Shown here piece after piece: positions 40,991 to 50,119 of a stretch of 64,000 bases of DNA; position 1 is the stretch's first letter; the number at the start of each line of letters is the position of its first letter. Source of the DNA: Winogradskyella sp. PC-19 (GTDB taxonomy: Bacteria > Bacteroidota > Bacteroidia > Flavobacteriales > Flavobacteriaceae); assembly GCF_002163855.1 (NCBI RefSeq), contig NZ_CP019332.1:2211145-2275144 (forward strand). Direction: 5' to 3'. The notes below the pieces were generated by a model. That model worked only from the letters and a program-made list of their open reading frames with translations, ran no database searches and was not told where the DNA came from. The position numbers were made by a program, and so were the translations under genes.

Positions 40991-41695
40991 TTAATCTTCC
41001 TCTTTCTTAGGTAATGTTGCAATAAATGCTTCAGGAGTTAGACCATCTTCAGCTTTAAAAACACCAATACGTGTACGTCGTAATACCGAGAGATGTGCAC
41101 CAGAATTTAATGCTTTTCCAAAATCATGAGCTAAAGAACGAATGTAAGTACCTTTGCTACAAACAACTCTAAAATCTATATTATTCCCACTGATATTGGT
41201 AATTTCAAACTCAGTAATTTCAACTTGTCTTGATTTTATCTCTACGGTTTCGCCAGCACGAGCAAACTCATATAGACGCTTTCCTTCTTTTTTTATTGCT
41301 GAAAATATTGGAGGAAATTGTTCAATTATACCTGTAAATTGAGCTGTGATTTTATGTATGAGTTCTTCAGTAATATGTTCCGTAGGAAATGTTTCATTGA
41401 TTTCGGTTTCTAAATCATAAGAAGGTGTTGTGCTTCCTATGACAAAAGTGCCTGTGTATTCTTTTTCTTGACCTTGAAACGTATTAATTTGCTTTGTCAT
41501 TTTACCAGTGCAAATCACCAATAAGCCTGTTGCTAATGGGTCTAATGTGCCAGCGTGACCAACCTTTATCTTCTTGATATTGTAAGCTTGACGAATCGCC
41601 CATCGCAATTTGTTAACAGCCTGAAATGATGTCCAAGTCAGAGGTTTGTCTATTAATAAGACCTGACCGTTTTTAAAGTCTTCTCCAGTTTTCAT
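40991..41695 (-). CDS. truB: tRNA pseudouridine(55) synthase
   Basis: Makes Psi55 in the T-loop of tRNAs. 234 residues with the catalytic motif GHAGTLDPLATGLL (Asp near residue 51), IDKPLTWTSFQ at the start, KEGKRLYEFARAG near 144 and CSKGTYIRSLAHDFG near 183. The C-terminus ends after the catalytic domain without a PUA domain, as in many Bacteroidota TruB. Its ATG is 1 nt from the uppP stop, in the conserved ftsX-DUF3098-uppP-truB order. Confidence 0.96.
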   Translation of the reverse strand: MKTGEDFKNGQVLLIDKPLTWTSFQAVNKLRWAIRQAYNIKKIKVGHAGTLDPLATGLLVICTGKMTKQINTFQGQEKEYTGTFVIGSTTPSYDLETEINETFPTEHITEELIHKITAQFTGIIEQFPPIFSAIKKEGKRLYEFARAGETVEIKSRQVEITEFEITNISGNNIDFRVVCSKGTYIRSLAHDFGKALNSGAHLSVLRRTRIGVFKAEDGLTPEAFIATLPKKEED

Positions 41696-41696
41696 G

Positions 41697-42494
41697 TTAG
41701 TAATTGAATAAAGAAAATCCTATGGCAATAAGCCCAACAATGACGCAGTAAATTGCAAAGTAGCTAAGCTTACTCTTTTTAACTAAAGATATCATCCAAG
41801 TACATGCAAAAAGTCCAGCAACAAAAGCAGCAACAAAACCAATACCTAAAGATGTAAAGTTTGCCGAGTCATAAGTCAATTCTCCACCAAGGATATCTTT
41901 TGCAATTTTCCCAAAAATTAAAGGCACAACCATTAAAAACGAAAATCGTGCGGCTTTAGTTTTGTCATTTCCTAATAATACCGATGTCGATATGGTTGCT
42001 CCAGAGCGAGAAATTCCAGGTAACATAGCCACAGCTTGAGAAATTCCGATGACAAATGCGTTTTTGAAACTTACTTTTTTCTGAGTGTCTTTTGCTTTAT
42101 CAGCTAAAAATAAAAGTATAGCAGTAACGATTAGCATACAACCTACAAGTAGAATGTTTCCACCAAAAAGCGCTTCGAGTTGCTCTTCAAAAAATAAACC
42201 AACAATAACTGCAGGAATCATAGAAACTGCAATTTTTGTTGCAAACTGCGAATCTTCGTTCCATTGAAATTTAAAAATTCCTTTTAAAAGAGATAAAATA
42301 TCTTTTCTGAATACAACGATGGTACTTAGTGCCGTTGCAAAATGAAGTACTACTGTAAATAATAAACTTTCTTTTGGTACAGAATTATCACCCAAAATAG
42401 CTTTTCCTAACTCTAAATGCCCACTTGAAGACACTGGTAAAAACTCAGTAAGCCCTTGGATTATTCCTAATAAAATTGCATCAATTGTATCCAT
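41697..42494 (-). CDS. uppP: Undecaprenyl-diphosphate phosphatase
   Basis: Inner-membrane enzyme regenerating undecaprenyl phosphate for peptidoglycan and glycan export; confers bacitracin resistance. 265 residues with about seven or eight TM helices and both signature motifs: GLTEFLPVSSSGHLE (near residue 15) and LPGISRSGATIS (near 157). Standard length. Between DUF3098 (58 nt) and truB (1 nt), so cotranscribed. Confidence 0.96.
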   Translation of the reverse strand: MDTIDAILLGIIQGLTEFLPVSSSGHLELGKAILGDNSVPKESLLFTVVLHFATALSTIVVFRKDILSLLKGIFKFQWNEDSQFATKIAVSMIPAVIVGLFFEEQLEALFGGNILLVGCMLIVTAILLFLADKAKDTQKKVSFKNAFVIGISQAVAMLPGISRSGATISTSVLLGNDKTKAARFSFLMVVPLIFGKIAKDILGGELTYDSANFTSLGIGFVAAFVAGLFACTWMISLVKKSKLSYFAIYCVIVGLIAIGFSLFNY

Positions 42495-42552
42495 GAAACA
42501 AAAGTATTAAAATACAGTTACTGAAAAATTAAAACGCAATGAAATATTAAAC

Positions 42553-42813
42553 TTAATCCTTTTTCTTATCAGGATTTAAAAGAATAGCATAAACCTGAAT
42601 ACCAAAACCAATCAACACTAATGTTGGTGCCAAACGGATACGTCTCCAATGAAAAATAGACTCGTCAAATACATTTGGGTCGTCACTGCCACCACCGGCC
42701 ATTAAGATAAAACCAACAGCAATAAAGGCTAGACCAATGAATAACCATTTGTAGTTCTTCTTCCCGAAGATGAATGTACTTTTTGCTGATTGTTTGCGTT
42801 TTTGTTCGCCCAT
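42553..42813 (-). CDS. DUF3098 small membrane protein
   Basis: 86 residues with two TM helices (about 23-42 and 62-80), a basic N-terminus (MGEQKRKQSAK) and a Gly/Asp-rich loop between them. Family restricted to Bacteroidota and normally encoded between ftsX and uppP, suggesting an envelope or division role that is not established. Here an 840-bp insert separates it from ftsX. Confidence 0.88.
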   Translation of the reverse strand: MGEQKRKQSAKSTFIFGKKNYKWLFIGLAFIAVGFILMAGGGSDDPNVFDESIFHWRRIRLAPTLVLIGFGIQVYAILLNPDKKKD

Positions 42814-42880
42814 GATTTGTAGTATAACTAGTGCAAAGTAAACATATTATTTAAAATTTTGGAGTTAAGAATATCAAAAA

Positions 42881-42926
42881 ATAAATGCTCAGTATTGAAC
42901 TTAGCAAATCAATACTGAGCATTTAT
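42881..42926 (-). terminator. Strong 18-bp hairpin terminator
   Basis: ATAAATGCTCAGTATTGA (42881-42898) and its exact complement (42909-42926) form a perfect 18-bp stem with a 10-nt loop. The minus strand continues TTTTTTGATATT. It ends the 44-residue gene at 42946-43080 and seals off DUF3098 downstream. Confidence 0.9.
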
Positions 42927-42945
42927 AGTATTAAACACTTAAAAT

Positions 42946-43080
42946 TTAATAGACTATTTTTTTGTAATGTTCTTTTGCAATCTCTTTTTTTGATTCTTTT
43001 TCAAATTCTGAATTTGCATTTACTAAAACAAAAGCGACTATTCCGACTAGGCAAATGCCTACAAATAATATACGATTCAT
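42946..43080 (-). CDS. 44-residue single-helix membrane protein
   Basis: ATG at 43080 to TAA at 42946-42948. The product starts MNRILFVGICLVGIVAF, one hydrophobic helix (residues about 4-20), followed by a charged Glu/Lys helix (SEFEKESKKEIAKEHYKK) ending KIVY. A perfect terminator lies just after it, which supports a real small gene. Family unknown. Confidence 0.6.
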   Translation of the reverse strand: MNRILFVGICLVGIVAFVLVNANSEFEKESKKEIAKEHYKKIVY

Positions 43081-43238
43081 ATTCAAAGGTTTTTAGAGGT
43101 TAAACTTTTTCTTTGGTTAGCGTATAGTTATGTCATTAATTTTGTTTTGTATTTAGATTATAGATAACTCAAGAGTTGTTCCGAAATTGTAAATGAAGTG
43201 ATAAAGTGATGTTAAATTTTTTATAGTGATTTATATTT

Positions 43239-43556
43239 TTAGTCGAAAAAGGATTGAATTCTATAAGTTAAAATAACCAGAGGTTTCAAATTTGAAGGTT
43301 TTCCATATTCAAACTCAGTTTCGAATTCTGTTTCTAAATATCGAAAAAGTTTATCACTACATTTAATCTCTCCTTCAAGCCAATTAGACCAGCCAAACAT
43401 AATTTTTTTAAACCCTTTTCTAAGAATTAGGAAGTCATCATCAATTCCAGCATTGAAACCATTATACTTTGCTGTCAATTTCCAACCTTTATTTCTTAAA
43501 CCAGAAATTATACTTTTCCACTTTTCCGTTTCAATATTTATAGCCGTTTTTTTCAA
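43239..43556 (-). CDS. Hypothetical protein, 105 residues
   Basis: Small, soluble-looking protein with aromatic-rich motifs (KWKSIISGLRNKGWKLTAKYNGFNAG, MFGWSNWLEGEIKC). No signal peptide or TM segment and no family I recognise. It is in the insert between ftsX and DUF3098, on the same strand; neighbours in other Flavobacteriaceae lack it, as far as I know, so it is likely accessory DNA. Confidence 0.6.
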   Translation of the reverse strand: MKKTAINIETEKWKSIISGLRNKGWKLTAKYNGFNAGIDDDFLILRKGFKKIMFGWSNWLEGEIKCSDKLFRYLETEFETEFEYGKPSNLKPLVILTYRIQSFFD

Positions 43557-43655
43557 TAGACATTAGTCTTAATATGTAGTTCTTCAAAAAGAATTGTTTT
43601 AATAGGATATTAAATCAGTATATCTTCTATTGTCTAAGTTTCTCTTTTCTTAAAA

Positions 43656-44534
43656 TTAATAATACAACTGGTCTGTCTTCAAATTCAAGAAGCGTTGTGT
43701 AGCAATAAACGTACTAATCCAAGTAATAAGAATCCCAAGAAGAAAAATACCAACAAATAGGGCAACAATCCAAACCATGTTTTTAAGTAACATCAGTTCT
43801 GGGAATGTAATGTCTAGATAGTAAAGCACAACTGCCATACCAGCAAGAGCCAACAAAGCGCCTATAATTCCTAATTTTACACTTTGCCATACAAAAGGCT
43901 TACGGATAAAACGTTTTGTCGCACCAACCATTTGCATGGTTTTGATGATAAAACGTTTAGAATATACTGCCAATCGGATTGAGCTATTAATTAAAAGTAC
44001 AGCAATTAAGGTAAAAAGTCCACTGATAATTAAGACCCAAAGCGTTATTTTCTTGACGTTATCATTCATCAATTCTACCAAGTCGTTATCGTAGTCTATC
44101 TCATGAATAAAAGATTTTTCAGAAATAGATTCTGAAATTTCAGTTAATTTTTCAGTAGTTACAAAATCAGCTTTTAGATAAACGTCTATAGAATTTTTTA
44201 GGGGATTATAACCTACTAAATCCATAAAATCCTCACCATTTTTTTCTTTCAATATTTCCGCAGCTTCTTCTTTAGAGACATAAAGTGCTTCTTTAGAATA
44301 GTCTGCTAAAGCCAAACTTTTTTTAAGCTGATTAACTTCAACCTCTTTTGCGGTGTCATTCAAATAGATAGTCATTACCACTTGTTCTTTAAAATGGTCG
44401 GCTACTTTTTTAGAGTTTATGACTAATAATCCCAAGCACCCTAAAAGGAATAATACCAATGCAATACTTATCACTACAGAGATGTATGATGATATTAATT
44501 TACGTTTTTGGTAAGAGTCAAAAGATGAGGCCAT
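43656..44534 (-). CDS. ftsX: Cell division protein FtsX
   Basis: Permease-like subunit of the FtsEX complex that activates peptidoglycan hydrolases at the septum. 292 residues: TM1 (about 17-38), an extracytoplasmic domain (40-165), then three TM helices (about 170-190, 217-237, 250-278). The cytoplasmic loop IKTMQMVGATKRFIRKPF near residue 198 is diagnostic. ftsE is not adjacent, which is usual in Bacteroidota. Confidence 0.93.
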   Translation of the reverse strand: MASSFDSYQKRKLISSYISVVISIALVLFLLGCLGLLVINSKKVADHFKEQVVMTIYLNDTAKEVEVNQLKKSLALADYSKEALYVSKEEAAEILKEKNGEDFMDLVGYNPLKNSIDVYLKADFVTTEKLTEISESISEKSFIHEIDYDNDLVELMNDNVKKITLWVLIISGLFTLIAVLLINSSIRLAVYSKRFIIKTMQMVGATKRFIRKPFVWQSVKLGIIGALLALAGMAVVLYYLDITFPELMLLKNMVWIVALFVGIFLLGILITWISTFIATQRFLNLKTDQLYY

Positions 44535-44622
44535 GAATGGATAATTAATACGTAAAAATAAAAAACAATTTGTTTATGCTGAGTATTACAACGTTTAGTT
44601 TTTAAATGTGTTGTAATAGCCC

Positions 44623-44630
44623 TAAATTTG
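44623..44630 (+). promoter_or_regulatory. -7 box TAAATTTG of leuS
   Basis: TAnnTTTG 26 nt before the ATG at 44657; it lies after the upstream in-frame ATG at 44606, which argues against the longer start. Confidence 0.55.
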
Positions 44631-44656
44631 GCGCTTATTTCAAGGAAAATACTGTG

Positions 44657-47614
44657 ATGCGATACGATTTCAATCAGATTGAAAAAAACTGGCAAAAATA
44701 TTGGTCAGATAACAAAACATTTAAGGCTTCAAATACCAGCGATAAGCCAAAGTATTATGTACTAGATATGTTCCCTTATCCAAGTGGTGCAGGTTTACAC
44801 GTTGGGCATCCGTTAGGTTACATTGCCAGTGATATTTATGCGCGTTACAAACGCCACAAAGGATTTAATGTATTGCATCCTCAAGGTTATGATAGTTTTG
44901 GTTTGCCTGCTGAGCAGTACGCAATTCAAACGGGTCAACATCCAGCAATTACTACAGAAGCGAATATAAAAACCTATCGTCGTCAGTTAGACCAAATCGG
45001 ATTTTCTTTCGATTGGAGCAGAGAAGTACGTACAAGTAATCCTGAATATTACAAATGGACGCAGTGGATTTTTATTCAGTTGTTTGAGTCTTGGTTTAAT
45101 AATGAGACCAACAAAGCTGAAGATATTAAAACATTAATATCCGTTTTTGAAGCTGAAGGAAACGCAACTGTCAACGCAGCTTGTGACGATAATATAGATC
45201 CATTTTCTGCTGAAGAATGGAATAGTTTTTCATCCGAAAAACAACAAGAAATACTACTTAAATACAGACTAACCTATTTAGCGGAGACCGAAGTTAACTG
45301 GTGTCCAGCTTTAGGAACTGTTTTAGCAAATGACGAAATCGTAAATGGCGTTTCAGAACGTGGTGGTCATCCGGTAGTGCGTAAAAAAATGACACAATGG
45401 AGTATGCGTATTTCTGCTTATGCCGAGCGTTTACTTCAAGGTTTAGAAACTATTGATTGGACAGATTCTTTAAAAGAAAGCCAACGCAATTGGATTGGAA
45501 AATCGGTTGGCGCTTCTGTGACGTTTAATGTCAACGGTCATGATAAAAAAATAGACGTTTTTACAACGCGACCAGATACAATTTACGGTGTAAGTTTTAT
45601 GACCTTAGCACCAGAGCACGATTACGTGTCTCAAATAACAACACCAGAACAAAAAGAAGCTGTCGATGCTTATGTTGATGCTACCGCAAAGCGAAGTGAA
45701 CGAGAGCGTATGGCAGATGTAAAAACTATTTCTGGGGTATTTACTGGTGCATATGCAGAGCATCCTTTTACAAAAGAACTAATCCCGATTTGGATTGGCG
45801 ATTACGTTTTGGCAAGCTACGGAACAGGCGCAGTTATGGCAGTACCTTGTGGTGACCAACGTGACTACGATTTTGCAAAGCATTTTGATATTGCAATACC
45901 AAATATTTTTGAAGGCGTCGATATTTCTGAAGAAGCTTATGGTTCAAAAGACAACGTTAAGATTGCAAACAGTGATTTCTTAAACGGAATGAACTATAAA
46001 AAAGCATCAAAACGTGCGATATACGAATTAGAGCAAATTGGTCAAGGCGAAGGAAAAACCAATTACCGTTTGCGTGATGCAGTCTTCTCTAGACAGCGTT
46101 ATTGGGGCGAACCTTTCCCAGTATATTACGTCAACGATATGCCGCAAATGATTGACAAAGCACATTTGCCAATTGTTTTACCAGAAGTCGAAAAATATTT
46201 ACCAACGGAAGAAGGTGAGCCGCCATTAGGTCGTGCTGATGTTTGGGCTTGGTGTACAGAAAGCAATACTGTTGTTAGCAATGACAAAATAAATAATACA
46301 ACGATTCATCCCTTAGAGTTGAATACCATGCCAGGTTGGGCAGGAAGTTCATGGTACTTTTTTCGTTATATGGAAGAAGCCAATCGTGACGATGTTTTTG
46401 CAAGCGAAGAGGCTTTGAATTATTGGGAAAATGTAGATTTATACATTGGTGGTAGCGAACACGCCACAGGCCATTTATTATACTCGCGTTTTTGGGTAAA
46501 ACTATTGAAAGACAGAGGTTTTGTTGGTGTTGATGAGCCTTTCAAAAAGCTGATTAACCAAGGAATGATATTAGGGACGAGTGCTATCATTTATAGAATT
46601 AAAAGTAAACAATTTATTAATCCAGTTTTCTTTAGTAAAGATTTCATTCAGAAACTGGTTGATAATAAGTCATCAATGACAGATTATCCTGAATATAAAA
46701 AACTTGAAAAAGCTTTGTTCGATAGTGTTGTTTCTAAAAATGGAATTAGAAGTATTTTTACAACGGTAGAAACAAATTGGGAACAATTTATTCCAATTCA
46801 TGCAGACGTATCATTTGTAAATTCCTCAGATGAATTAGATATAGAAGCTTTTAGAAATTGGAGAGCTGAATTCAAAAATGCGGAATTTATAACTGAAGAA
46901 GATGGAACTTTTAAAGTTTCTAGAGATGTCGAAAAAATGTCAAAATCCAAATACAATGTCGTCAATCCAGATGATATTGTAGAACAATATGGCGCAGACA
47001 GTCTAAGACTATACGAAATGTTCCTTGGGCCATTAGAACAATACAAACCTTGGAATACAGCAGGTATTACTGGTGTGCATAATTTCTTAAAGAAACTTTG
47101 GAAATTGTATGTTGGTCAAGATAGTTTAAATGTCAATGATGTTGAGCCTTCAAAAGACAATTTAAAAACACTACATAAAACCATTAAAAAAGTAGAAGAG
47201 GATATTGAGAATTTCTCATTCAACACATCTGTGTCTACATTTATGATTGCGGTTAATGAGTTGACAGCTCAAAAGTGTACAAGCAAAGATATCTTGCAAC
47301 CATTGTTGATTTTAATTTCACCTTATGCACCACATATCGCTGAAGAATTATGGTCACAATTAGGAAATAATGAATCGATTTCTACGGCACCTTTCCCAAT
47401 TTTTGATGAAAGTCATTTGGTAGAGAGCAACAAAAATTATCCAATTTCGTTTAATGGTAAAATGCGTTTTACTTTAGAATTGTCTTTAGACTTATCAAAA
47501 GATGAGATTGAAAAGATAGTATTAGCACACGAAAAAACGCAAGAACAATTACAAGGTCGCACACCTAAAAAGGTAATTGTTGTACCAGGTAAAATTGTAA
47601 ATATTGTAGGGTAA
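44657..47614 (+). CDS. leuS: Leucyl-tRNA synthetase
   Basis: Class Ia synthetase charging tRNA-Leu. I start at ATG 44657 (MRYDFNQIEKNWQKYW), 985 residues; a longer frame from 44606 contains the promoter. The HIGH motif reads HVGH in PYPSGAGLHVGHPLGY (near residue 40), the editing domain carries TTRPDTIYGVSFM (near 300), KMSKSKYN is near 760. Longer than the approximately 860 residues of E. coli, partly from an insertion between LINQGMI and KMSKS (about residues 640-700) that looks low in conservation. First gene of a unit with the BamE-like gene. Confidence 0.97.
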   Translation: MRYDFNQIEKNWQKYWSDNKTFKASNTSDKPKYYVLDMFPYPSGAGLHVGHPLGYIASDIYARYKRHKGFNVLHPQGYDSFGLPAEQYAIQTGQHPAITTEANIKTYRRQLDQIGFSFDWSREVRTSNPEYYKWTQWIFIQLFESWFNNETNKAEDIKTLISVFEAEGNATVNAACDDNIDPFSAEEWNSFSSEKQQEILLKYRLTYLAETEVNWCPALGTVLANDEIVNGVSERGGHPVVRKKMTQWSMRISAYAERLLQGLETIDWTDSLKESQRNWIGKSVGASVTFNVNGHDKKIDVFTTRPDTIYGVSFMTLAPEHDYVSQITTPEQKEAVDAYVDATAKRSERERMADVKTISGVFTGAYAEHPFTKELIPIWIGDYVLASYGTGAVMAVPCGDQRDYDFAKHFDIAIPNIFEGVDISEEAYGSKDNVKIANSDFLNGMNYKKASKRAIYELEQIGQGEGKTNYRLRDAVFSRQRYWGEPFPVYYVNDMPQMIDKAHLPIVLPEVEKYLPTEEGEPPLGRADVWAWCTESNTVVSNDKINNTTIHPLELNTMPGWAGSSWYFFRYMEEANRDDVFASEEALNYWENVDLYIGGSEHATGHLLYSRFWVKLLKDRGFVGVDEPFKKLINQGMILGTSAIIYRIKSKQFINPVFFSKDFIQKLVDNKSSMTDYPEYKKLEKALFDSVVSKNGIRSIFTTVETNWEQFIPIHADVSFVNSSDELDIEAFRNWRAEFKNAEFITEEDGTFKVSRDVEKMSKSKYNVVNPDDIVEQYGADSLRLYEMFLGPLEQYKPWNTAGITGVHNFLKKLWKLYVGQDSLNVNDVEPSKDNLKTLHKTIKKVEEDIENFSFNTSVSTFMIAVNELTAQKCTSKDILQPLLILISPYAPHIAEELWSQLGNNESISTAPFPIFDESHLVESNKNYPISFNGKMRFTLELSLDLSKDEIEKIVLAHEKTQEQLQGRTPKKVIVVPGKIVNIVG

Positions 47615-47618
47615 TGTC

Positions 47619-47981
47619 ATGAATTGGCTTAATAAAAAAAGATTGAAAAAGGTTGCTGTTATTTTAATAGCAGCCTTTTTTATTAGTCAATTGTTACTAC
47701 TTATTTTCGAAAAAGACTTTGCCCAAGCCGAATGGCAAAGTAAGCCGCAAGAACGTTACCAAATGGTTGACGATATCATTGAGTCGCAATTATTCATCGG
47801 AAAGTCACAAGCAGATGTAATAACTCTTTTAGGTCAACCAGCATTGACTTTAAATAACCAAAAACTTCAATTGATTTATAGGCTAGGAAAAGCACCTAGT
47901 TTTTTTGATAATGACGAAGCCGAATTGGTAATTACTTTTCAAGACAAAAAAGTGATAAAGGTTACGGAGAATAAGAACTAA
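47619..47981 (+). CDS. BamE/SmpA-like membrane-anchored protein
   Basis: 120 residues, N-terminal basic stretch then a TM anchor (about 11-30). The soluble part has VDDIIESQLFIGKSQADVITLLGQPA and a beta strand QLIYRLG, like the BamE/SmpA fold, in which helices and a beta sheet assist outer-membrane biogenesis. No lipobox, so it is not a lipoprotein like BamE. It starts 4 nt after the leuS stop. Confidence 0.7.
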   Translation: MNWLNKKRLKKVAVILIAAFFISQLLLLIFEKDFAQAEWQSKPQERYQMVDDIIESQLFIGKSQADVITLLGQPALTLNNQKLQLIYRLGKAPSFFDNDEAELVITFQDKKVIKVTENKN

Positions 47982-48140
47982 CTTATTTTAATCTGCTTCA
48001 ATAAAATTACGGATTTCATAATATTTATTCTTTAAATTATCACATTCGTAATTATTTTAAATATCTCATTTTAAGACTATTCGTTTTAAAATTTAAATTT
48101 AAATTCAAGTCCAATTACTAATCTCAACACTACAACGAGT

Positions 48141-49241
48141 ATGAAAATTGGAGTTCCAAAAGAAATCAAAAACAACGAAAACCGAGTCGGTATGACACCT
48201 TCGGGCGTTTTCGAATTAACAAAAAGAGACCACACTGTATTTGTGCAAAAAGATGCAGGATTTGGAAGTGGATTTTTTGATCAAGATTATAAAGATGTTG
48301 GTGCCATCGTTTTAGATACTATCGAAGAAGTATATGGGTCAAGTGAAATGATTGTAAAGGTCAAAGAACCTATAGCAGAAGAATACCCACTAATAAAATC
48401 GCATCACGTCGTATTTACATATTTTCACTTTGCATCTAGTGAGCCTTTGACTAAAGCTATGCTTAAGAGTAAAGCTGTTTGTATTGCTTATGAAACAGTA
48501 GAAGATGCTGATGGTACTTTACCACTTTTAACACCGATGTCAGAGGTTGCTGGTCGTATGGCCATACAACAAGGTGCTAAATATTTAGAAAAACCTATTA
48601 AAGGTCGTGGCGTTCTATTAGGTGGCGTTCCAGGAGTGCCACCAGGTAAAGTTTTAGTTTTAGGTGCAGGAACAGTGGGAATTCAAGCTGCAAAAATGGC
48701 CGCAGGTTTAGGTGCGCATGTGACGATTATGGATATTAATATGAAGCAATTACGTTATGTTAACGATGTGATGCCAAGTCATGTAGTAACGGAATTTTCA
48801 AGTGAGTATAATATCAGAAAACGAATTCAAAATCATGATCTTATTATAGGAGGTGTTTTAGTTAAAGGTGCAAAAGCACCTAAGCTAATAACTCGTGATA
48901 TGCTTAAAGAAATGAGACCAGGTACTGTTTTGGTGGATGTTGCTGTAGATCAAGGTGGTTGTATAGAAACCACAAAAGCAACTACACACGAAGATCCAAC
49001 TTATATTATTGATGATGTGGTACATTATTGTGTTGCTAATATGCCAGGTGCAGTGCCTTATACATCGACTTTGGCATTAACTAATGTGACTTTGCCTTAT
49101 GTTTTAAAACTGGCAAATTTAGGTTGGAAAAATGCACTTGATAAAGATAAAGTATTAGCAAAAGGGCTTAACATTGTTGATGGTAAAATTGTATATGATG
49201 AAATTGCAGAAGCTTTTAATTGGTCAATTGAAGCAATGTAG
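48141..49241 (+). CDS. ald: Alanine dehydrogenase
   Basis: NAD-dependent reversible deamination of L-alanine to pyruvate and ammonia. 366 residues with the N-terminal substrate-binding part (MKIGVPKEIKNNENRVGMTP; active-site Lys in VKVKEP near residue 75; His in HHVVFTYFHFAS near 95) and the Rossmann motif VLGAGTVGIQAAKMAAGLGA near 173. The Asp in DVAVDQGGCIETT near 270 is also kept. Length is standard. Monocistronic, about 160 nt of AT-rich leader upstream without a recognisable -7 box. Confidence 0.95.
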   Translation: MKIGVPKEIKNNENRVGMTPSGVFELTKRDHTVFVQKDAGFGSGFFDQDYKDVGAIVLDTIEEVYGSSEMIVKVKEPIAEEYPLIKSHHVVFTYFHFASSEPLTKAMLKSKAVCIAYETVEDADGTLPLLTPMSEVAGRMAIQQGAKYLEKPIKGRGVLLGGVPGVPPGKVLVLGAGTVGIQAAKMAAGLGAHVTIMDINMKQLRYVNDVMPSHVVTEFSSEYNIRKRIQNHDLIIGGVLVKGAKAPKLITRDMLKEMRPGTVLVDVAVDQGGCIETTKATTHEDPTYIIDDVVHYCVANMPGAVPYTSTLALTNVTLPYVLKLANLGWKNALDKDKVLAKGLNIVDGKIVYDEIAEAFNWSIEAM

Positions 49242-49332
49242 CGAAGTCTAAACTGACAAAATTTCTTAACAAGTATTTGGCGCACTTTTTGTATTATAAT
49301 TAGTAATTTTAAAATATTAAAAAGATAAAATT

Positions 49333-50022
49333 ATGTTTGGATATTATATATTAATAGGAGCAATAGCATTGGTGAGTTGGTTAGTTAGTAACAAGCTAAA
49401 ACAAAAGTTTGCATTCTATTCTAAACGACAATTACAAAATGGAATGTCTGGTCGCGAAATTGCCGAAAAGATGTTGGCTGATAATGGTATTTATGATGTT
49501 GAGGTGATATCAGTTAGAGGACAATTAACAGATCATTATAATCCGAAAAACAAAACAGTAAACCTTAGTGAAGCTGTATATAACCAGCGTAATGCCGCCG
49601 CAGCGGCAGTTGCTGCACATGAGGTTGGTCATGCAGTACAACATGCCACAGCTTATGGTGCTTTGCAAATGCGCTCGCAATTAGTACCAATTGTTAGTGT
49701 AACTTCTGGCATGAGTCAATGGCTTGTTATCGGTGGATTAATATTAGGTGCTACAGCTGGTTTAGGATATTGGGTTGCTGTGGCTGGATTAGTATTTATG
49801 GGAGCAGCTACATTATTTAGTTTTATAACATTACCAGTAGAATACGATGCTAGTAATCGTGCTTTAGCTTGGTTAAAAACTAAAAACATGGTAAACCAAC
49901 AAGAATATGAAGGTGCAGAAGATGCACTTAAATGGGCTGCAAGAACTTATTTGGTTGCTGCGATTGGTGCTTTAGCATCCTTATTATATTGGGCACTTCA
50001 AGTGTTTGGAGGTCGTGATTAA
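49333..50022 (+). CDS. Zinc metallopeptidase, YugP-like
   Basis: 229 residues, membrane protein with the HExxH zinc motif in AAAVAAHEVGHAVQHAT (near residue 96) and TM segments at the N-terminus (2-20) and at about 133-175 and 200-222. Matches the YugP family of membrane zinc metallopeptidases found in many bacteria; natural substrate unknown. A strong terminator follows. Confidence 0.9.
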   Translation: MFGYYILIGAIALVSWLVSNKLKQKFAFYSKRQLQNGMSGREIAEKMLADNGIYDVEVISVRGQLTDHYNPKNKTVNLSEAVYNQRNAAAAAVAAHEVGHAVQHATAYGALQMRSQLVPIVSVTSGMSQWLVIGGLILGATAGLGYWVAVAGLVFMGAATLFSFITLPVEYDASNRALAWLKTKNMVNQQEYEGAEDALKWAARTYLVAAIGALASLLYWALQVFGGRD

Positions 50023-50036
50023 TAAATATTTAAAAA

Positions 50037-50072
50037 ACAAAAAAGGCTCTGAAATTTCAGAGCCTTTTTTGT
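50037..50072 (+). terminator. Terminator after the zinc peptidase gene
   Basis: AAAAAGGCTCTGAAA pairs with TTTCAGAGCCTTTTT, then GTTTC; perfect 15-bp stem. Confidence 0.9.
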
Positions 50073-50119
50073 TTCTATTTAAGAAATCACTTACATTTAT
50101 AAAAAACTAATCAATTTTT

